Positions 35,170 through 44,427 of a stretch of DNA of 64,000 nt are shown piece after piece. Each line of letters begins with the position of its first letter. Position 1 is the stretch's first letter. Below the pieces are notes generated by a model. That model was not told the origin of the DNA and searched no databases. It saw nothing but the letters and a program-made list of their open reading frames with translations. This DNA comes from Deinococcus humi (GTDB lineage: Bacteria; Deinococcota; Deinococci; Deinococcales; Deinococcaceae). The position numbers and the translations under genes were made by a program. The stretch is taken from positions 186,001-250,000 of the forward strand of contig NZ_JACHFL010000006.1 in assembly GCF_014201875.1 (NCBI RefSeq), given 5' to 3'.

Positions 35170-35705
35170 ATGCAGAGAACAGGACTCAGGCGTCAATGGC
35201 AAATCAGTCGGACAGCTCGGCGGCAACACCCAAACTTTGATTGCTCGCCGACACGCAACAGATTCGGTTGTTTCCCAGGGCATCGAGGTGGTGCAACTTG
35301 CGAATCAACGTATCGTCGGGCGCTACTGACGACGGGCGCTGAATTTCCTCAAGATCGGTCTTCGAGCGGGCCATGATGTACTGAATTTATTGTCCGGCGA
35401 TGTTCTCGCACCTGACGTTCCACGGGGGAGCCGACCTTGAAACTATCAGGCCCGCAAACATGCCTTCAAGCTCCTGGCTACCCTTAAAGGTCATTCCGTC
35501 CACCCTCATACACCGTGTCAGGCAGGTCACCAGGACATGATCCTGAACGTGCTAGAGCGTGTCTGACGATGAGGAAGGTTGTGGAATCAGTCATCGGGGT
35601 GACACCAAGTGGCCTCTTACAATCCGGTGAATGTCTGAACCAAAACCACCCGTTGGCAGTCTGAACGTTTTTCTTGCGGCACGCTAGAAAGTCGCCCTTC
35701 AAGGG

Positions 35706-36080
35706 ATGAACGCGTTGAGCTCGGTTGAGGGTACGTTTCTTCTGCCCATTGAATTCCTGACAGCCTTAGACATGCAGGGTATCGAAGGCTTCTATGACAG
35801 CGATGTCGGCGACTACGCCGCAGAAACGGTCGAAACCCTGCGGTCCATTGGTGCACATCGAACGGCCGAGATCTTGCTCGAACTCAATCACGCCTTCTCT
35901 GGGGGAGCCCCCGACCATGATCGCGAGCGCCGCCGAGTACAGCTTGATGAACTCCGGGCGCAACAAAGCGCCCCCCTCGACGACTACGAACAACAATTGC
36001 GCGCTGCTGTTGATGAGCTCGATGGCTTACCCGAACGGTACCTGTTCGCCCACCAACACAAGTTTTCTTCGGATGCATAG
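35706..36080 (+). CDS. DMP19/DUF4375-like protein (IS passenger)
   Basis: 124 residues: PIEFLTALDMQGIEGFYDSD, VGDYAAETVETLRSIGAHRT, AEILLELNHAFSGG, DYEQQLRAAVDELDGLPERY. The GxxxFYxSDxGDYAxETxExLxxIGA pattern is that of DUF4375/DMP19. Neisserial DMP19 is an acidic DNA mimic that blocks an HTH repressor; this protein is likewise strongly acidic. It is convergent with the transposase and ends seven bases before its stop. Confidence 0.7.
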   Translation: MNALSSVEGTFLLPIEFLTALDMQGIEGFYDSDVGDYAAETVETLRSIGAHRTAEILLELNHAFSGGAPDHDRERRRVQLDELRAQQSAPLDDYEQQLRAAVDELDGLPERYLFAHQHKFSSDA

Positions 36081-36086
36081 AACAGG

Positions 36087-36930
36087 TCAAAGCCAGAGCA
36101 TGATTGCGGCAACCTGCACCACACCGAGGTAGTGCACACCACGCTTTTCGAACCGTGTGGCTACCACTCAATACCGTTTCAGGCTGTTCACTGCGCGCTC
36201 CTCCACGTTACTACCTTTGTAGGTTTCCTTGTCGAACGCGACTGGGCGACCACCACGACGACCTTTGGCAAGGCCGCTTTCCTGGCTTCCTCACGTTCAG
36301 GGCAGACACAGCCGATACCGCGCCTTGCCAGGATACGCCGATACGTTCTTACGCCGTACGCTTGATCTATTTGGAGATGCGTCGGTCGCTTACGGGGCCT
36401 GCCAATGGGTTGAGGGACTCGGATGGCGTCGAGTACGGGCTCAAGGAGCGTCCCATCACTTCGCTGTCCAGCCGTGACGAGGATGGCACGTGACTGCCCT
36501 CGTCCATCGACACACAGATGGATCTTACTGGTCTTTCCACATCGCGAGCGGCCGATGTGTTCGTCCGACGGATCGTCTTGAGCACGGAGACATCGGGCTC
36601 CAGCGGCACAGGGATGAGCCTTGATGTGCGTACTGTCCAGAGCGCAGCAGTCCCAAGCAATCCCTGTTCGACATCCTCAAGGGCTTGCAGATTTTGCAGA
36701 ATGCTCAGCCGAATTCTCCTTCGGGTCCTGTTGATAAACCGGTGGTAGCAGGTTTTCCAAGGACCATATTCCGTGGGGATCACGCGCCACGGGATGCCGT
36801 TCTTGGCGCGCCACAGTATGCCGTTGATGACTTGGCGGTGTTCGCGAAACTTCTGCCCACGTCCGGTGTTGGTGGGAAGGTGGAGAACAAGACGCGTCCA
36901 TTGGGCGTCGGTGAGATCAGAACTGTTCAC
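36087..36930 (-). pseudogene. IS5-family transposase, frameshifted
   Basis: First frame SDLTDAQWTRLVLHLPTNTG, NGILWRAKNGIPWRVIPTEY, GPWKTCYHRFINRTRR; then LDSTHIKAHPCAAGARCLRA, HIGRSRCGKTSKIHLCVDGR, LVTAGQRSDGTLLEPVLDAI; then RRGGRPVAFDKETYKGSNVE, ERAVNSLKRY, an in-frame TGA for Trp, VVATRFEKRGVHYLGVVQVA. The first shift could be the programmed frameshift of two-frame IS5 members; the later ones and the stop show decay. Confidence 0.8.
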
Positions 36931-37349
36931 GATGTGGGCGAGCCTACCTAAACAAAGCCTCTACACCCAATCCATCAGGCACGCTCTAGATGTCGAAGCA
37001 ACCTGCTGGGAGCATGACGCCCCGCAGGGCCAACGCAGTGAAATCATTGAGATCGGCGTGTGCGAATTGAATCTTGAGACTGGCAAGCTGGGGAGACTAT
37101 GACCGCAACAAGTTCATAATCGAGTGCGCCGAGGGCCAGATCGCTCACCCATTCGGCCCGGCCCACACCAACGCGAAGCAGGCGTCTAACGACGTGCAAG
37201 GCTTGAGAAAGCAACCGGGTATGGAGGCTGCCCTGAGAATTGGCAGACCCAAACTGGAGGGCCGCCACCACCGGGGAGTGGACGACGCGGCGAACATTGC
37301 CCGCCTGATCTCGCTGATGCCTGTGCAGATCAGCCGTGGCGATCACTGA

Positions 37350-38940
37350 CCCAAGACAGCCCAAAGACAACCCTGACAGAGACCACTGCAAGGGATGACA
37401 GTGGCCTCTGTCTGCCCACGCGCCGGGAAAGGGAGAGGCCCGCACTGGCCCTACTTGGCCTTGGAGGACAGGCAGACAAGGGAAGGCACACAGATGCCAG
37501 AGCATCAGCAGGGAACGGCCAGTGCTCAAAAAAGGTGAGTAATCAGGTGCAACCCCCAGATCATCCCCGTCTCAGAACAAGCACCTCGCTAGAAAGGGCC
37601 GCAGCTTTGGAATGTTTGAATTGCAGCGTCTGCGAATCGGCAGCTCAACTGGAGAGGGATAGAACGGCAAGGTGCAGGCCCATTCAGCAGGCGAAGTCCG
37701 GCAGATCGTGGCACCAACCAGGGCCAACACAACACACCGGAGGCAGCTCAAAGTGCACTCAGAAGGTGGGTACGGTGTCACCAGCAGGCGCAAGCAGATG
37801 CGACTCGGGAGACGAGAAAGCAACAGCTCAGCGCGAACGCTTAGGGTTTCCAAATTGCCCAACACTCCACCCATCAACCACAGCGTCAAGGCATCTACAC
37901 ATCCGCAACGCTGGCAATCATCGCTCTCCATTTCACGCCAAACAGCCCAAATGCAACACCGTAAAACACCAGCAAGAGGCCAGTGACGTAAGGCGCAACA
38001 GCAGTCCAAGGAGCCGGAGACAACACCTTACCAGGGCCGCAAGCCAGAACAAAATGCAGTCGCCATCGCCAGTCAGAGGACGCAACTGTAGGTAATCAAG
38101 AGGCCGCTGAGCACAAGACAGTCCACCTCCAACCCACGCTGATCAGACCCAGAAGCAAGCCAGCTTGCAACAGAGACAGGCACCAGAAAGCGCAGGTCAT
38201 CGTGTGCGACAACACCTGTAAGCATGGGCGCTTAGGGTTTCCTAACCACCTCTCCTCAACCACCCATCCACTCGTGTTCTCCCCACACCACACCCGCAGT
38301 CACATGCCCCGCTGGCATCAAACAAGCGCCAGTCATGCTACCGAACGGGGAGCGTCCAGTCATTCAAATGCACACGCCCAGGGTCCAACGTCAGCCCCGC
38401 ACAGGTGAAGATCCCCGTCACTTCCCCCCTGGTGCAAGCCACACACCACCCCTTCTGACCGCCCCCCGTTCCCCGAAAATACGGAGCGCCAGTCTGCCAG
38501 AAGAACCTCTGAATGCCTTCCGAGTGTCTGCCGCAATGCCACCCGTTGCGCTCCGAGTCTGGTCATGTACAATGCCCGGACCACTGCCGCGAGTGGAAGG
38601 AAAGCAACTCCGAATCTCGCCTGCATGACCCTGCTGAATACACCTCAATGCCTGCCCCGCTGTGCTGTCCATTCCCATTTCGCGGGGTGGACGGTGCAGC
38701 CATGACCCGCAGGATGTCTCACCACCTGCCCCGGCCAATGCTGCCCAGGACAGACGACTTGCCGCCCTATTTTGCCCGTCCATTTCCCTTACCGTCCGGT
38801 CAATTAGTGTATAGAGGCTCTACCGAGGGAAAGAGCAAAAACAGGACAAACGAGTTAATCAGCACGAAATGCAGACCCCCTCCGCCGGAACCGCTCAGAT
38901 GTTGAATGAGTTAATTAACTTCTATTAGCGTCTCAATGAG
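37350..38940. other. 1.6 kb without a gene, A/C-rich with repeated motifs
   Basis: No frame shows protein-like composition. The plus strand is strikingly rich in C and A and poor in T. A 14-mer CGCTTAGGGTTTCC occurs at 37838 and 38229, each followed by a similar CCACCCATC-containing stretch. At the right end ATGAGTTAATTA occurs at 38906 and 38936 (30 bp apart) and ACGAGTTAATCA at 38850. The right-hand motifs look like iterons or operator sites in front of the PadR-like frame at 39041. Confidence 0.5.
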
Positions 38941-38947
38941 TTAATTA
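38906..38947 (+). repeat. Two 12-bp direct repeats spaced 30 bp, plus a variant
   Basis: ATGAGTTAATTA at 38906-38917 and 38936-38947; variant ACGAGTTAATCA at 38850-38861. The exact 30-bp spacing (about three helical turns) suits a protein binding to one DNA face. Confidence 0.55.
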
Positions 38948-39040
38948 GATGCCCTTCCAGCCCCGCCAGCCCCCCGGTTCCACCCCCGTCTCCTGCCCCT
39001 CCAACGGCCCCGGCCAAGGCTTCCCCACACCCCCCCATTT

Positions 39041-39405
39041 GTGTTCGCACCCGGTCTCCAAAACCCGCGTGCCAACACCCGCCCCGCCCCCTGCGGACAG
39101 GCCCTAAGATGGACGGACCATATCCCCCCGGAGCCGTCGTACCTGACCTTCACCACCCTCAAAGTCATGGCCGCGCTGACCCTGCCCAGCCCGAACGCCC
39201 AAGGCCATTACGGCGGCAGCCTCAGCCGAATGAGTCAGGTGGGCCACGGCCAAGTGCTCACGCTCCTCAGTTGGCTCCGGGCACGCGGCTGGGCGACCGA
39301 CACTGGCACAGAGCCAGGACCGGGGAAAGGCAGACGCAAGGACGTGCGCCTCACCGATGACGGACGCCGGTACTTCGAGCGTCACCGCGAACGCAGGTTC
39401 CCACC
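39041..39405 (+). pseudogene. PadR-like winged-helix regulator, truncated
   Basis: LTFTTLKVMAALTLPSPNAQ, GHYGGSLSRMSQVGHGQVLT, LLSWLRARGWATDTGTEPGP, KGRRKDVRLTDDGRRYFERH matches a PadR-type winged helix (helix LTxxxLKVMxAL, wing with G..R-K, LTxxGxxYF). The frame continues to 39505 but after about 39405 it is the wrong frame of a DUF664 fragment, so the C-terminus is lost. True start unclear (GTG 39041 or later). Confidence 0.5.
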
Positions 39406-39714
39406 TTCGAGGGCCGCCACCCAACCGCACCCGAGAAGGCCCAGTGGGGCCCAGCCCTGCGACTGGGCTTGGCGGCGCGCGAGCGCTATCACGGACTGGG
39501 CGTGACCGACTACACCCAGTTGCTGGGCGAGGTCCGTCAGCAGACGCTGGAACGCCTGGCTCAGCAGGACGACGCGTGGCTCGCATGCGAGTTCACCCTG
39601 CTGGACGGAGCGCTGGTGAATCACCACTGGGCGTGGTTCCACGTCTTCGAGGACGAGCTCAGCCACCGTGGACAGATGCTGCTGATCCGCCGACACCTGT
39701 TGCCCCGGTCCTGA
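39406..39714 (+). pseudogene. DinB/DUF664 family C-terminal fragment
   Basis: FEGRHPTAPEKAQWGPALRL, GLAARERYHGLGVTDYTQLL, WLACEFTLLDGALVNHHWAW, FHVFEDELSHRGQMLLIRRH. The helix HVFEDELSHRGQMLLIR carries the metal-binding His of the DinB fold (DUF664 group). The N-terminal His-bearing helix is missing because the frame is fused directly behind the PadR-like fragment. Confidence 0.65.
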
Positions 39715-39798
39715 CAGCGTGGAATGGCAATCCATCTCCAGCACGTCTGCAGGTATCAAATTCAACTGGGCCTGTCCTCCTTTCTCCCCGCCTCCGGA

Positions 39799-40485
39799 TT
39801 AACCGCCGACGTCTTCATCCAGAGGCGCGACGCCGACCCGCACCAGCACGGGCGCGCCGCGCCCCACGCGTTTGTTCTCTTGGTGGTAGCTCTGCAGTTG
39901 TCCCATCAGGCGGATCAACGTCACCTGCGCTTCCCGCGTCTGTTCCGGCGTCAACCGGTACTCCGGGCTGCCCATCAGGAACGGCCCAGTCGGTCCCTGC
40001 CAGCCGGTGATCGCTCCGCGCAGCTCCGCGTCGGCGTAGCCCTCGTCGACCTGTGCCCGCTCGCCATCGAAATACACCCGCAGCCCCCATTCGCGGTCCG
40101 GGCTCTGTTCCTCCAGCGCCCTTTCAAAGGCCCGCACGAACGCCTCCCTGAACCGCGCGTCCTGACGCTCTGTGAACCGCTCTTCGAGGCGGGACGCGCT
40201 GATCGCCCGCGTCGCGTGAAAGGGGACGAAGTACGCATCGGACGCCGCCCGGTACCAGCGGACCGCGCGTCCCGCCCGCGGCTCCGCCCGTTCGATCCGC
40301 AGCAACCCGGCCGCCAGGAGGTTCGTGACGTCCCGGTGCACCACGCGGAGGTCCACGTCCAGTGTGCCTGCGGCCGCGGCGACCGTGCTGGCCTTCCCCT
40401 GGAAGCACCCGAGCACTCGACGAACCCTTGGATGTTCCAGCAGCCGGACGGCCTGCGGCTCAGTGATGGACGACATGCTACTCAC
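39799..40485 (-). CDS. ArsR-like winged-helix regulator
   Basis: 228 residues. N-terminal HTH: AVRLLEHPRVRRVLGCFQGK, ASTVAAAAGTLDVDLRVVHR, DVTNLLAAGLLRIERAEPRA; C-terminal ligand or dimer domain with YRAASDAYFVPFHATRAISA and EWGLRVYFDGERAQVDEG. Divergent from the amidohydrolase gene with 46 bases between; TGAGCTT and AAGCTCA form an interrupted inverted repeat there, a candidate operator. Confidence 0.75.
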   Translation of the reverse strand: MSSMSSITEPQAVRLLEHPRVRRVLGCFQGKASTVAAAAGTLDVDLRVVHRDVTNLLAAGLLRIERAEPRAGRAVRWYRAASDAYFVPFHATRAISASRLEERFTERQDARFREAFVRAFERALEEQSPDREWGLRVYFDGERAQVDEGYADAELRGAITGWQGPTGPFLMGSPEYRLTPEQTREAQVTLIRLMGQLQSYHQENKRVGRGAPVLVRVGVAPLDEDVGG

Positions 40486-40531
40486 AACATGAGCTTATCC
40501 CGTGACTAGAAGGCGGGCGAAGCTCAAAGAC

Positions 40532-41857
40532 ATGCCGAATCTCCAACCCCTCGCCCTGTATGGCCGTCTGCTCGCCCCCGCCACTGGCCAGGTGATCGAG
40601 CGCGGCGTGGTCCTGACCCACGAAGGGCAGATCGTCGACGTCGGTCCGGTGGAGGCCGTCAGCGTGCCCTTGGACGCGCGATCGGTCGCCTTGGGAGAGG
40701 CCACCATTCTGCCCGGGCTCATTGACCTGCACGTGCACGCCCGGCCTCACTACACCCCGTTGTCTCTAGAGGCGGGCGTCACCACCATTCGTGACGCGGC
40801 CGGCTCGCTGAACAACGTGACTGACCTGCGTGCTTCGCCGTCAGGTCCCAGGGTGTTCGCCGCAGGTCCCGCCCTTGATGCTCCAAGCAGCGTCTTCGGA
40901 CAGTTCGGTCAGGGCGTGCTGGGCCGCGTCGGCGACCGTGATGCGGGGGCATGGGTGCTCGAGACGCCTTCAGACGCGGTCCGCGCAGTGGAGACCCTCG
41001 CCGACGCGGGCATGGACGTCGTAAAGCTGTATGAGCAGCTCGAGGTGGACGTGTACCGCGCCTCGGCCTGCCGGGCCGAGGCGCGTGGCCTGCCGGTGAT
41101 GACGGACCTGGGCCTTCTCTGCACGCGAGGTCTGGACGGCGCGCAAGTGGACGCTCTTGACGCAATCCGGGCGGGCGTGCGGAGCATCGAGCATGCCAGT
41201 GGCTACGCGCTGGCGCTCACTCGGCTCGGCGGGGACCCCTACGCCGAGGTGCTGGACGCCAGGCTGGTGCGGCACCTCGCGCGCACCACCGTCAGCGCGG
41301 GCGTCGCCCTGGTTCCGACCCTGGTGACGCTCGCAGGCCTGGCGGGTGAACTCGGTCATCAGCGCTGGCCCAACGCCGGCTTTGCCAATGAGCGCGCGCG
41401 CAGTTTTGAGCCTCAGTGGGCGCCGCTGCGCGCCCTGCCCGAAGGCCACCGACGGTCGGCGCGTGCAGACCTGCGCCTGGCCCGTGCCCTGGTCCGCGAG
41501 ATGCTCGACTTGGGCGGCTGCGTGGTGGCCGGGACCGACAGCCCCGCAGCGCCGGACACGCTGCCGGGCTGGGCCCTGCACGCGGAACTGGACCTCCTTG
41601 TGGGCTGTGGCATGACACCGCTGGAGGCAGTGCGGGCCGCGACCTGGGCGGCGGCGCGGGTGCTGGGCGGTGATGACCTGGGCCAGTTGCGGCGGGGCGC
41701 TGCGGCGGACTTGCTGGTGGTGCGGGGCCAGCCGGACCGGCGACTGACGGACCTGCGCGCCGTGGAGCTCGTCATGCAGAACGGCGTCCTGCAACCGGGG
41801 CAGCATTTTCCCACTTCCACTGTCGATCGCACCTCCCCGGGCGACGTTTTAGCCTGA
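40532..41857 (+). CDS. Metal-dependent amidohydrolase family protein
   Basis: 441 residues from ATG 40532. Typical composite fold: N-terminal beta sandwich, ATILPGLIDLHVHARPHYTP (H-x-H metal site), GVTTIRDAAG, carboxylated-Lys candidate DVVKLYEQ near 170, HASGYALALTR, and VVAGTDSPAAP with the catalytic Asp. C-terminal ADLLVVRGQPDRRLTDLRAV closes the sandwich. These enzymes hydrolyse C-N bonds in imidazolone-, peptide- or amide-like substrates; the substrate is unknown. Likely controlled by the divergent ArsR-like regulator. Confidence 0.85.
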   Translation: MPNLQPLALYGRLLAPATGQVIERGVVLTHEGQIVDVGPVEAVSVPLDARSVALGEATILPGLIDLHVHARPHYTPLSLEAGVTTIRDAAGSLNNVTDLRASPSGPRVFAAGPALDAPSSVFGQFGQGVLGRVGDRDAGAWVLETPSDAVRAVETLADAGMDVVKLYEQLEVDVYRASACRAEARGLPVMTDLGLLCTRGLDGAQVDALDAIRAGVRSIEHASGYALALTRLGGDPYAEVLDARLVRHLARTTVSAGVALVPTLVTLAGLAGELGHQRWPNAGFANERARSFEPQWAPLRALPEGHRRSARADLRLARALVREMLDLGGCVVAGTDSPAAPDTLPGWALHAELDLLVGCGMTPLEAVRAATWAAARVLGGDDLGQLRRGAAADLLVVRGQPDRRLTDLRAVELVMQNGVLQPGQHFPTSTVDRTSPGDVLA

Positions 41858-41908
41858 TGTGACTCAAATGTGGAAGGCTGCTGTCTTCCCCCGCGTTACC
41901 TTGGGTTC

Positions 41909-43015
41909 ATGACCATCCTGCAGTCCCGTCTGGACGACCTGATCCAGGCCGCGCGTGACGCCAACAGCAGCGCGCTGGTCATTCTCCACCACGGCGAACC
42001 GCTGGTGAACGAGCTCCTGGACGATCAGGGAGACCGCCCCATCGAGACCATGAGCGTGACCAAGGCGGTGTTGAGTCTCCTTGTTGGGCGCGCGGTCACG
42101 CTGGGCCATCTGCCAGACGTGGACCTCCCCATCCGTGACCTGTATCCCGAATGGCAGCAGGGCCGCAAGCGCCACCTCACCCTGCGCCACCTGCTCACCC
42201 ACACCAGCGGCCTGCAGAACCTGCCCATCGCCCACCAGGAGATCTACCCCAGCCCCGATCTCGTGCAGCTGGCCCTCTGCGCGGAGCTGGACCATCCACC
42301 GGGGACACACTTTGCCTACAACAACAAAGCGGTCAACCTGATCTGCAGCGTGCTGGAACGCGCCACGGGGCACAAGGCCGACGACTTTGCCCGTGCCGAA
42401 CTGTTCGGGCCGCTGGGCATTGAGGACTGGTCTTGGGCGCGCGATGAGGCGGGCAATCCGCACGGCATGTCGGGGCTGAGCCTTCGCCCCCGTGATCTGG
42501 CCCGACTGGGGCAACTGACGCTCGATGGCGGTGAGGTGGACGGAGCGCCGCTGATCTCACGGGAGTGGATCGAGGAGAGTACGCAGCCCGCGACACCTGT
42601 GGAGAACACCATGGGCTTGCTGTGGTGGATGCTGTTCGCCTGGACGCGCCACAGCGTGACCGAGCGAGAGCTTCAGAATGTCGCTGAACTGGGGGGAACG
42701 CCTCAGCAGCTGGCTGCGCTTCGCCAGTGTCTGTGCACCGATGTGAGCCGGGCCGAGTTGATCACGCTGATCCGCGCGGCGGGGGTGGTTCCGCCGGAAC
42801 TGCCGGTGTTGCCGGGGAAAGGCTGGATGACGCAGGAGCATGGACCCAGGGTGGGGGTCCGTCACGATGGGGACCTGGGACAACACCTGATTGTGCATCA
42901 GGAGGCGAAACTGGTGGCCGTGCGCCTGATCGCCTGGGGTCATCCACAGGCCAGGGAGAGGGCCAGCAACTTCGCCAGCTTCAATGACCTCGTCCTTTCG
43001 CTCGTCGCGCCGTAA
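41909..43015 (+). CDS. Serine hydrolase, beta-lactamase/class C esterase fold
   Basis: 368 residues from ATG 41909. SVTK is the S-x-x-K nucleophile motif near residue 49; Y-x-N appears as FAYNNKAVNL near 140; LTLRHLLTHTSGLQNLP is the family signature. No signal peptide, so probably cytoplasmic, an esterase or amidase rather than a secreted beta-lactamase. It follows the amidohydrolase by about 50 bases on the same strand and may be co-transcribed. Confidence 0.85.
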   Translation: MTILQSRLDDLIQAARDANSSALVILHHGEPLVNELLDDQGDRPIETMSVTKAVLSLLVGRAVTLGHLPDVDLPIRDLYPEWQQGRKRHLTLRHLLTHTSGLQNLPIAHQEIYPSPDLVQLALCAELDHPPGTHFAYNNKAVNLICSVLERATGHKADDFARAELFGPLGIEDWSWARDEAGNPHGMSGLSLRPRDLARLGQLTLDGGEVDGAPLISREWIEESTQPATPVENTMGLLWWMLFAWTRHSVTERELQNVAELGGTPQQLAALRQCLCTDVSRAELITLIRAAGVVPPELPVLPGKGWMTQEHGPRVGVRHDGDLGQHLIVHQEAKLVAVRLIAWGHPQARERASNFASFNDLVLSLVAP

Positions 43016-43161
43016 CGCGCTGGTGGAATCACGTTCCACCGGTCTTCCTGGCCCTTCAACCCTATGCACTCTGAGTGTTCAGCCCCAGCGACAACTCCGT
43101 TGACCACAGGGTCCCTGAAGATAAGCCCCAATATTTCCCAGATTTCGTGCCGCCGCCCTGT

Positions 43162-43824
43162 TTACGACGATGTCGCTCTGGCCAGGACCACATACCGTTC
43201 TTCCCGGTAGGGCATGCCTTGTGGGGTGACGCCTGCCTCCCAGTCCGCTCTGGATACGGGCTCGTCCATCCACTCACCGCGCATCCGCCAGTCCTCCCAG
43301 GTCGGTGCATAGGCCTGAACGGAAATGCTCCACTCTGCCACGATCCTCCACTGAACGGCCGTCAGACGTTCGGCCACCTGAGGCACGGTCAGACGAGGTC
43401 CCACGTAGAGAAACTGAGCGCCTGGGGCGGCCAGTTCAGGCAGACGCAAGATGATGCTCGTCGGCCCACGGCGAGAGACGATCACATCAAAAGGGTCCTG
43501 CAACGCGGCGGGCAGGGCATCTTTCCCATTCCATTCCTCAAACACGGCGTGCGGGGCGTTCCGCCTGGCCATCTCCAGCAGTTCTGGGACCTGATCATAG
43601 GCGATCCACTGCTGGACGGTTTGGCCGAAGCGAAGGGCATCTGGGCCGTGACCGCAGCCGGCTTCCAGGACCCGCGCATCCGGACGGAGCACTTGTTCCA
43701 GGAGAAGGTCAAAGGTCTGTTCTGGATCGGGCCCATCTAGGACACGACGCCACGGATGGTGGTATCCGCCGAGCTCAGCCGCGAGGTGGGCGTACCATGC
43801 TTTGGAATGAGGCAAGGGCGGCAT
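43162..43824 (-). CDS. Class I SAM-dependent methyltransferase
   Basis: 220 residues from ATG 43824. Motif I VLEAGCGHGPDALRFGQ, motif II WIAYDQVPELLEMARRNAPH, motif post-II FDVIVSRRGPTSIILRL. The SAM-binding Rossmann core is complete. The C-terminal third has two conserved-looking Trp patches (YAPTWEDWRMRGEWMD). Substrate unknown. No operon partner. Confidence 0.8.
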   Translation of the reverse strand: MPPLPHSKAWYAHLAAELGGYHHPWRRVLDGPDPEQTFDLLLEQVLRPDARVLEAGCGHGPDALRFGQTVQQWIAYDQVPELLEMARRNAPHAVFEEWNGKDALPAALQDPFDVIVSRRGPTSIILRLPELAAPGAQFLYVGPRLTVPQVAERLTAVQWRIVAEWSISVQAYAPTWEDWRMRGEWMDEPVSRADWEAGVTPQGMPYREERYVVLARATSS

Positions 43825-44427
43825 TGCCTCTACAGTACTGCCCTCCCCTCCCGTCCTCCTGCTTACATTTTTTGGAGGTGTTCTCAAGGTCTGCCTCCAC
43901 CAGAGTGACGCACTCCTGTGGCACGTCGCCGCTGTCATTCTGGCCGCGAGCGGCAGTGTCATTGTCGAAAACCATTTTTACCGCCACATCATCGAAGAGC
44001 ACCTGCTGGACCTGGCCATCACCCATCGGGCCCACCTTGCCCATATTTTATAGGCGCCCTGATCGGAACTCAAGCGGCCGCATGCAGAGCAGGACGCCTT
44101 AGGAAAGCGGCCGTACATCCCCCAACCGTTTCAGCAGGAGGATCTTCCTCCTGAGGTGTGCTGGATGCCGTGAGCTCTGGATGCTCCCTGCTCCGACTCG
44201 ACACGACGCAGGCCAAATGCCTTGATCTCGCGGTGGCCTGGATCAAGGAGTAGGAGCAAGAGCATCCAGTGAGTGCGTACTATGGGCCCGCTCTACCATG
44301 CAGACGGGCCCAAACCTTTGCTGAGCGCCGATGGAGTTGCCGGACGCCCGGACGTGCAGACGCTGTTCCTAGCGCGCGTCGAGCTATCAATGACCGACGA
44401 AGTAGAACAACTTTTGTAAAGTGGGTT

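Larger units (their letters stand above)
35556..36985. mobile_element. IS5-family element with passenger gene and CTAG duplication
   Basis: AGCGTGTCTGA at the left and TCAGGCACGCT at the right (one mismatch) are flanked on both sides by CTAG (35552-35555 and 36986-36989). About 1430 bp, far longer than the ~0.85 kb of a single-gene IS5 element, because a DMP19-like gene occupies the left 525 bases. Precise removal rebuilds the exonuclease frame, which proves the boundaries. Confidence 0.8.
35537..37349 (+). pseudogene. DEDDh exonuclease split by an IS5 element
   Basis: The 5' part (ATG 35537; M-I-L-N-V-L) is joined across the insertion to DVEATCWEHDAPQGQRSEII and EIGVCELNLETGK at 36986-37090; the reading frame is restored exactly if the IS and one CTAG are removed. 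After GK the middle of the gene (about 65 codons in the homologue at 12953) is missing; SWGDYDRNKFIIECAEGQIA, HTNAKQASNDVQGLRKQPGM and GRHHRGVDDAANIARL follow in another frame. So it has suffered both an internal deletion and an IS insertion. Confidence 0.8.

Noticed and set aside
37535..38095. 186-codon plus-strand frame in the A/C-rich block
   Set aside because: Its length comes from the low T content of the strand, which removes stop codons; composition is not protein-like.
37838..38242. CRISPR array considered for the repeated 14-mers
   Set aside because: Only two copies 391 bp apart, no regular spacers and no cas gene.
43797..44102. Overlapping frames behind the methyltransferase
   Set aside because: Frames on both strands look equally plausible (VLKVCLHQSDALLWHVAAVI on one, a Val/Asp-rich one on the other); no start, no family.
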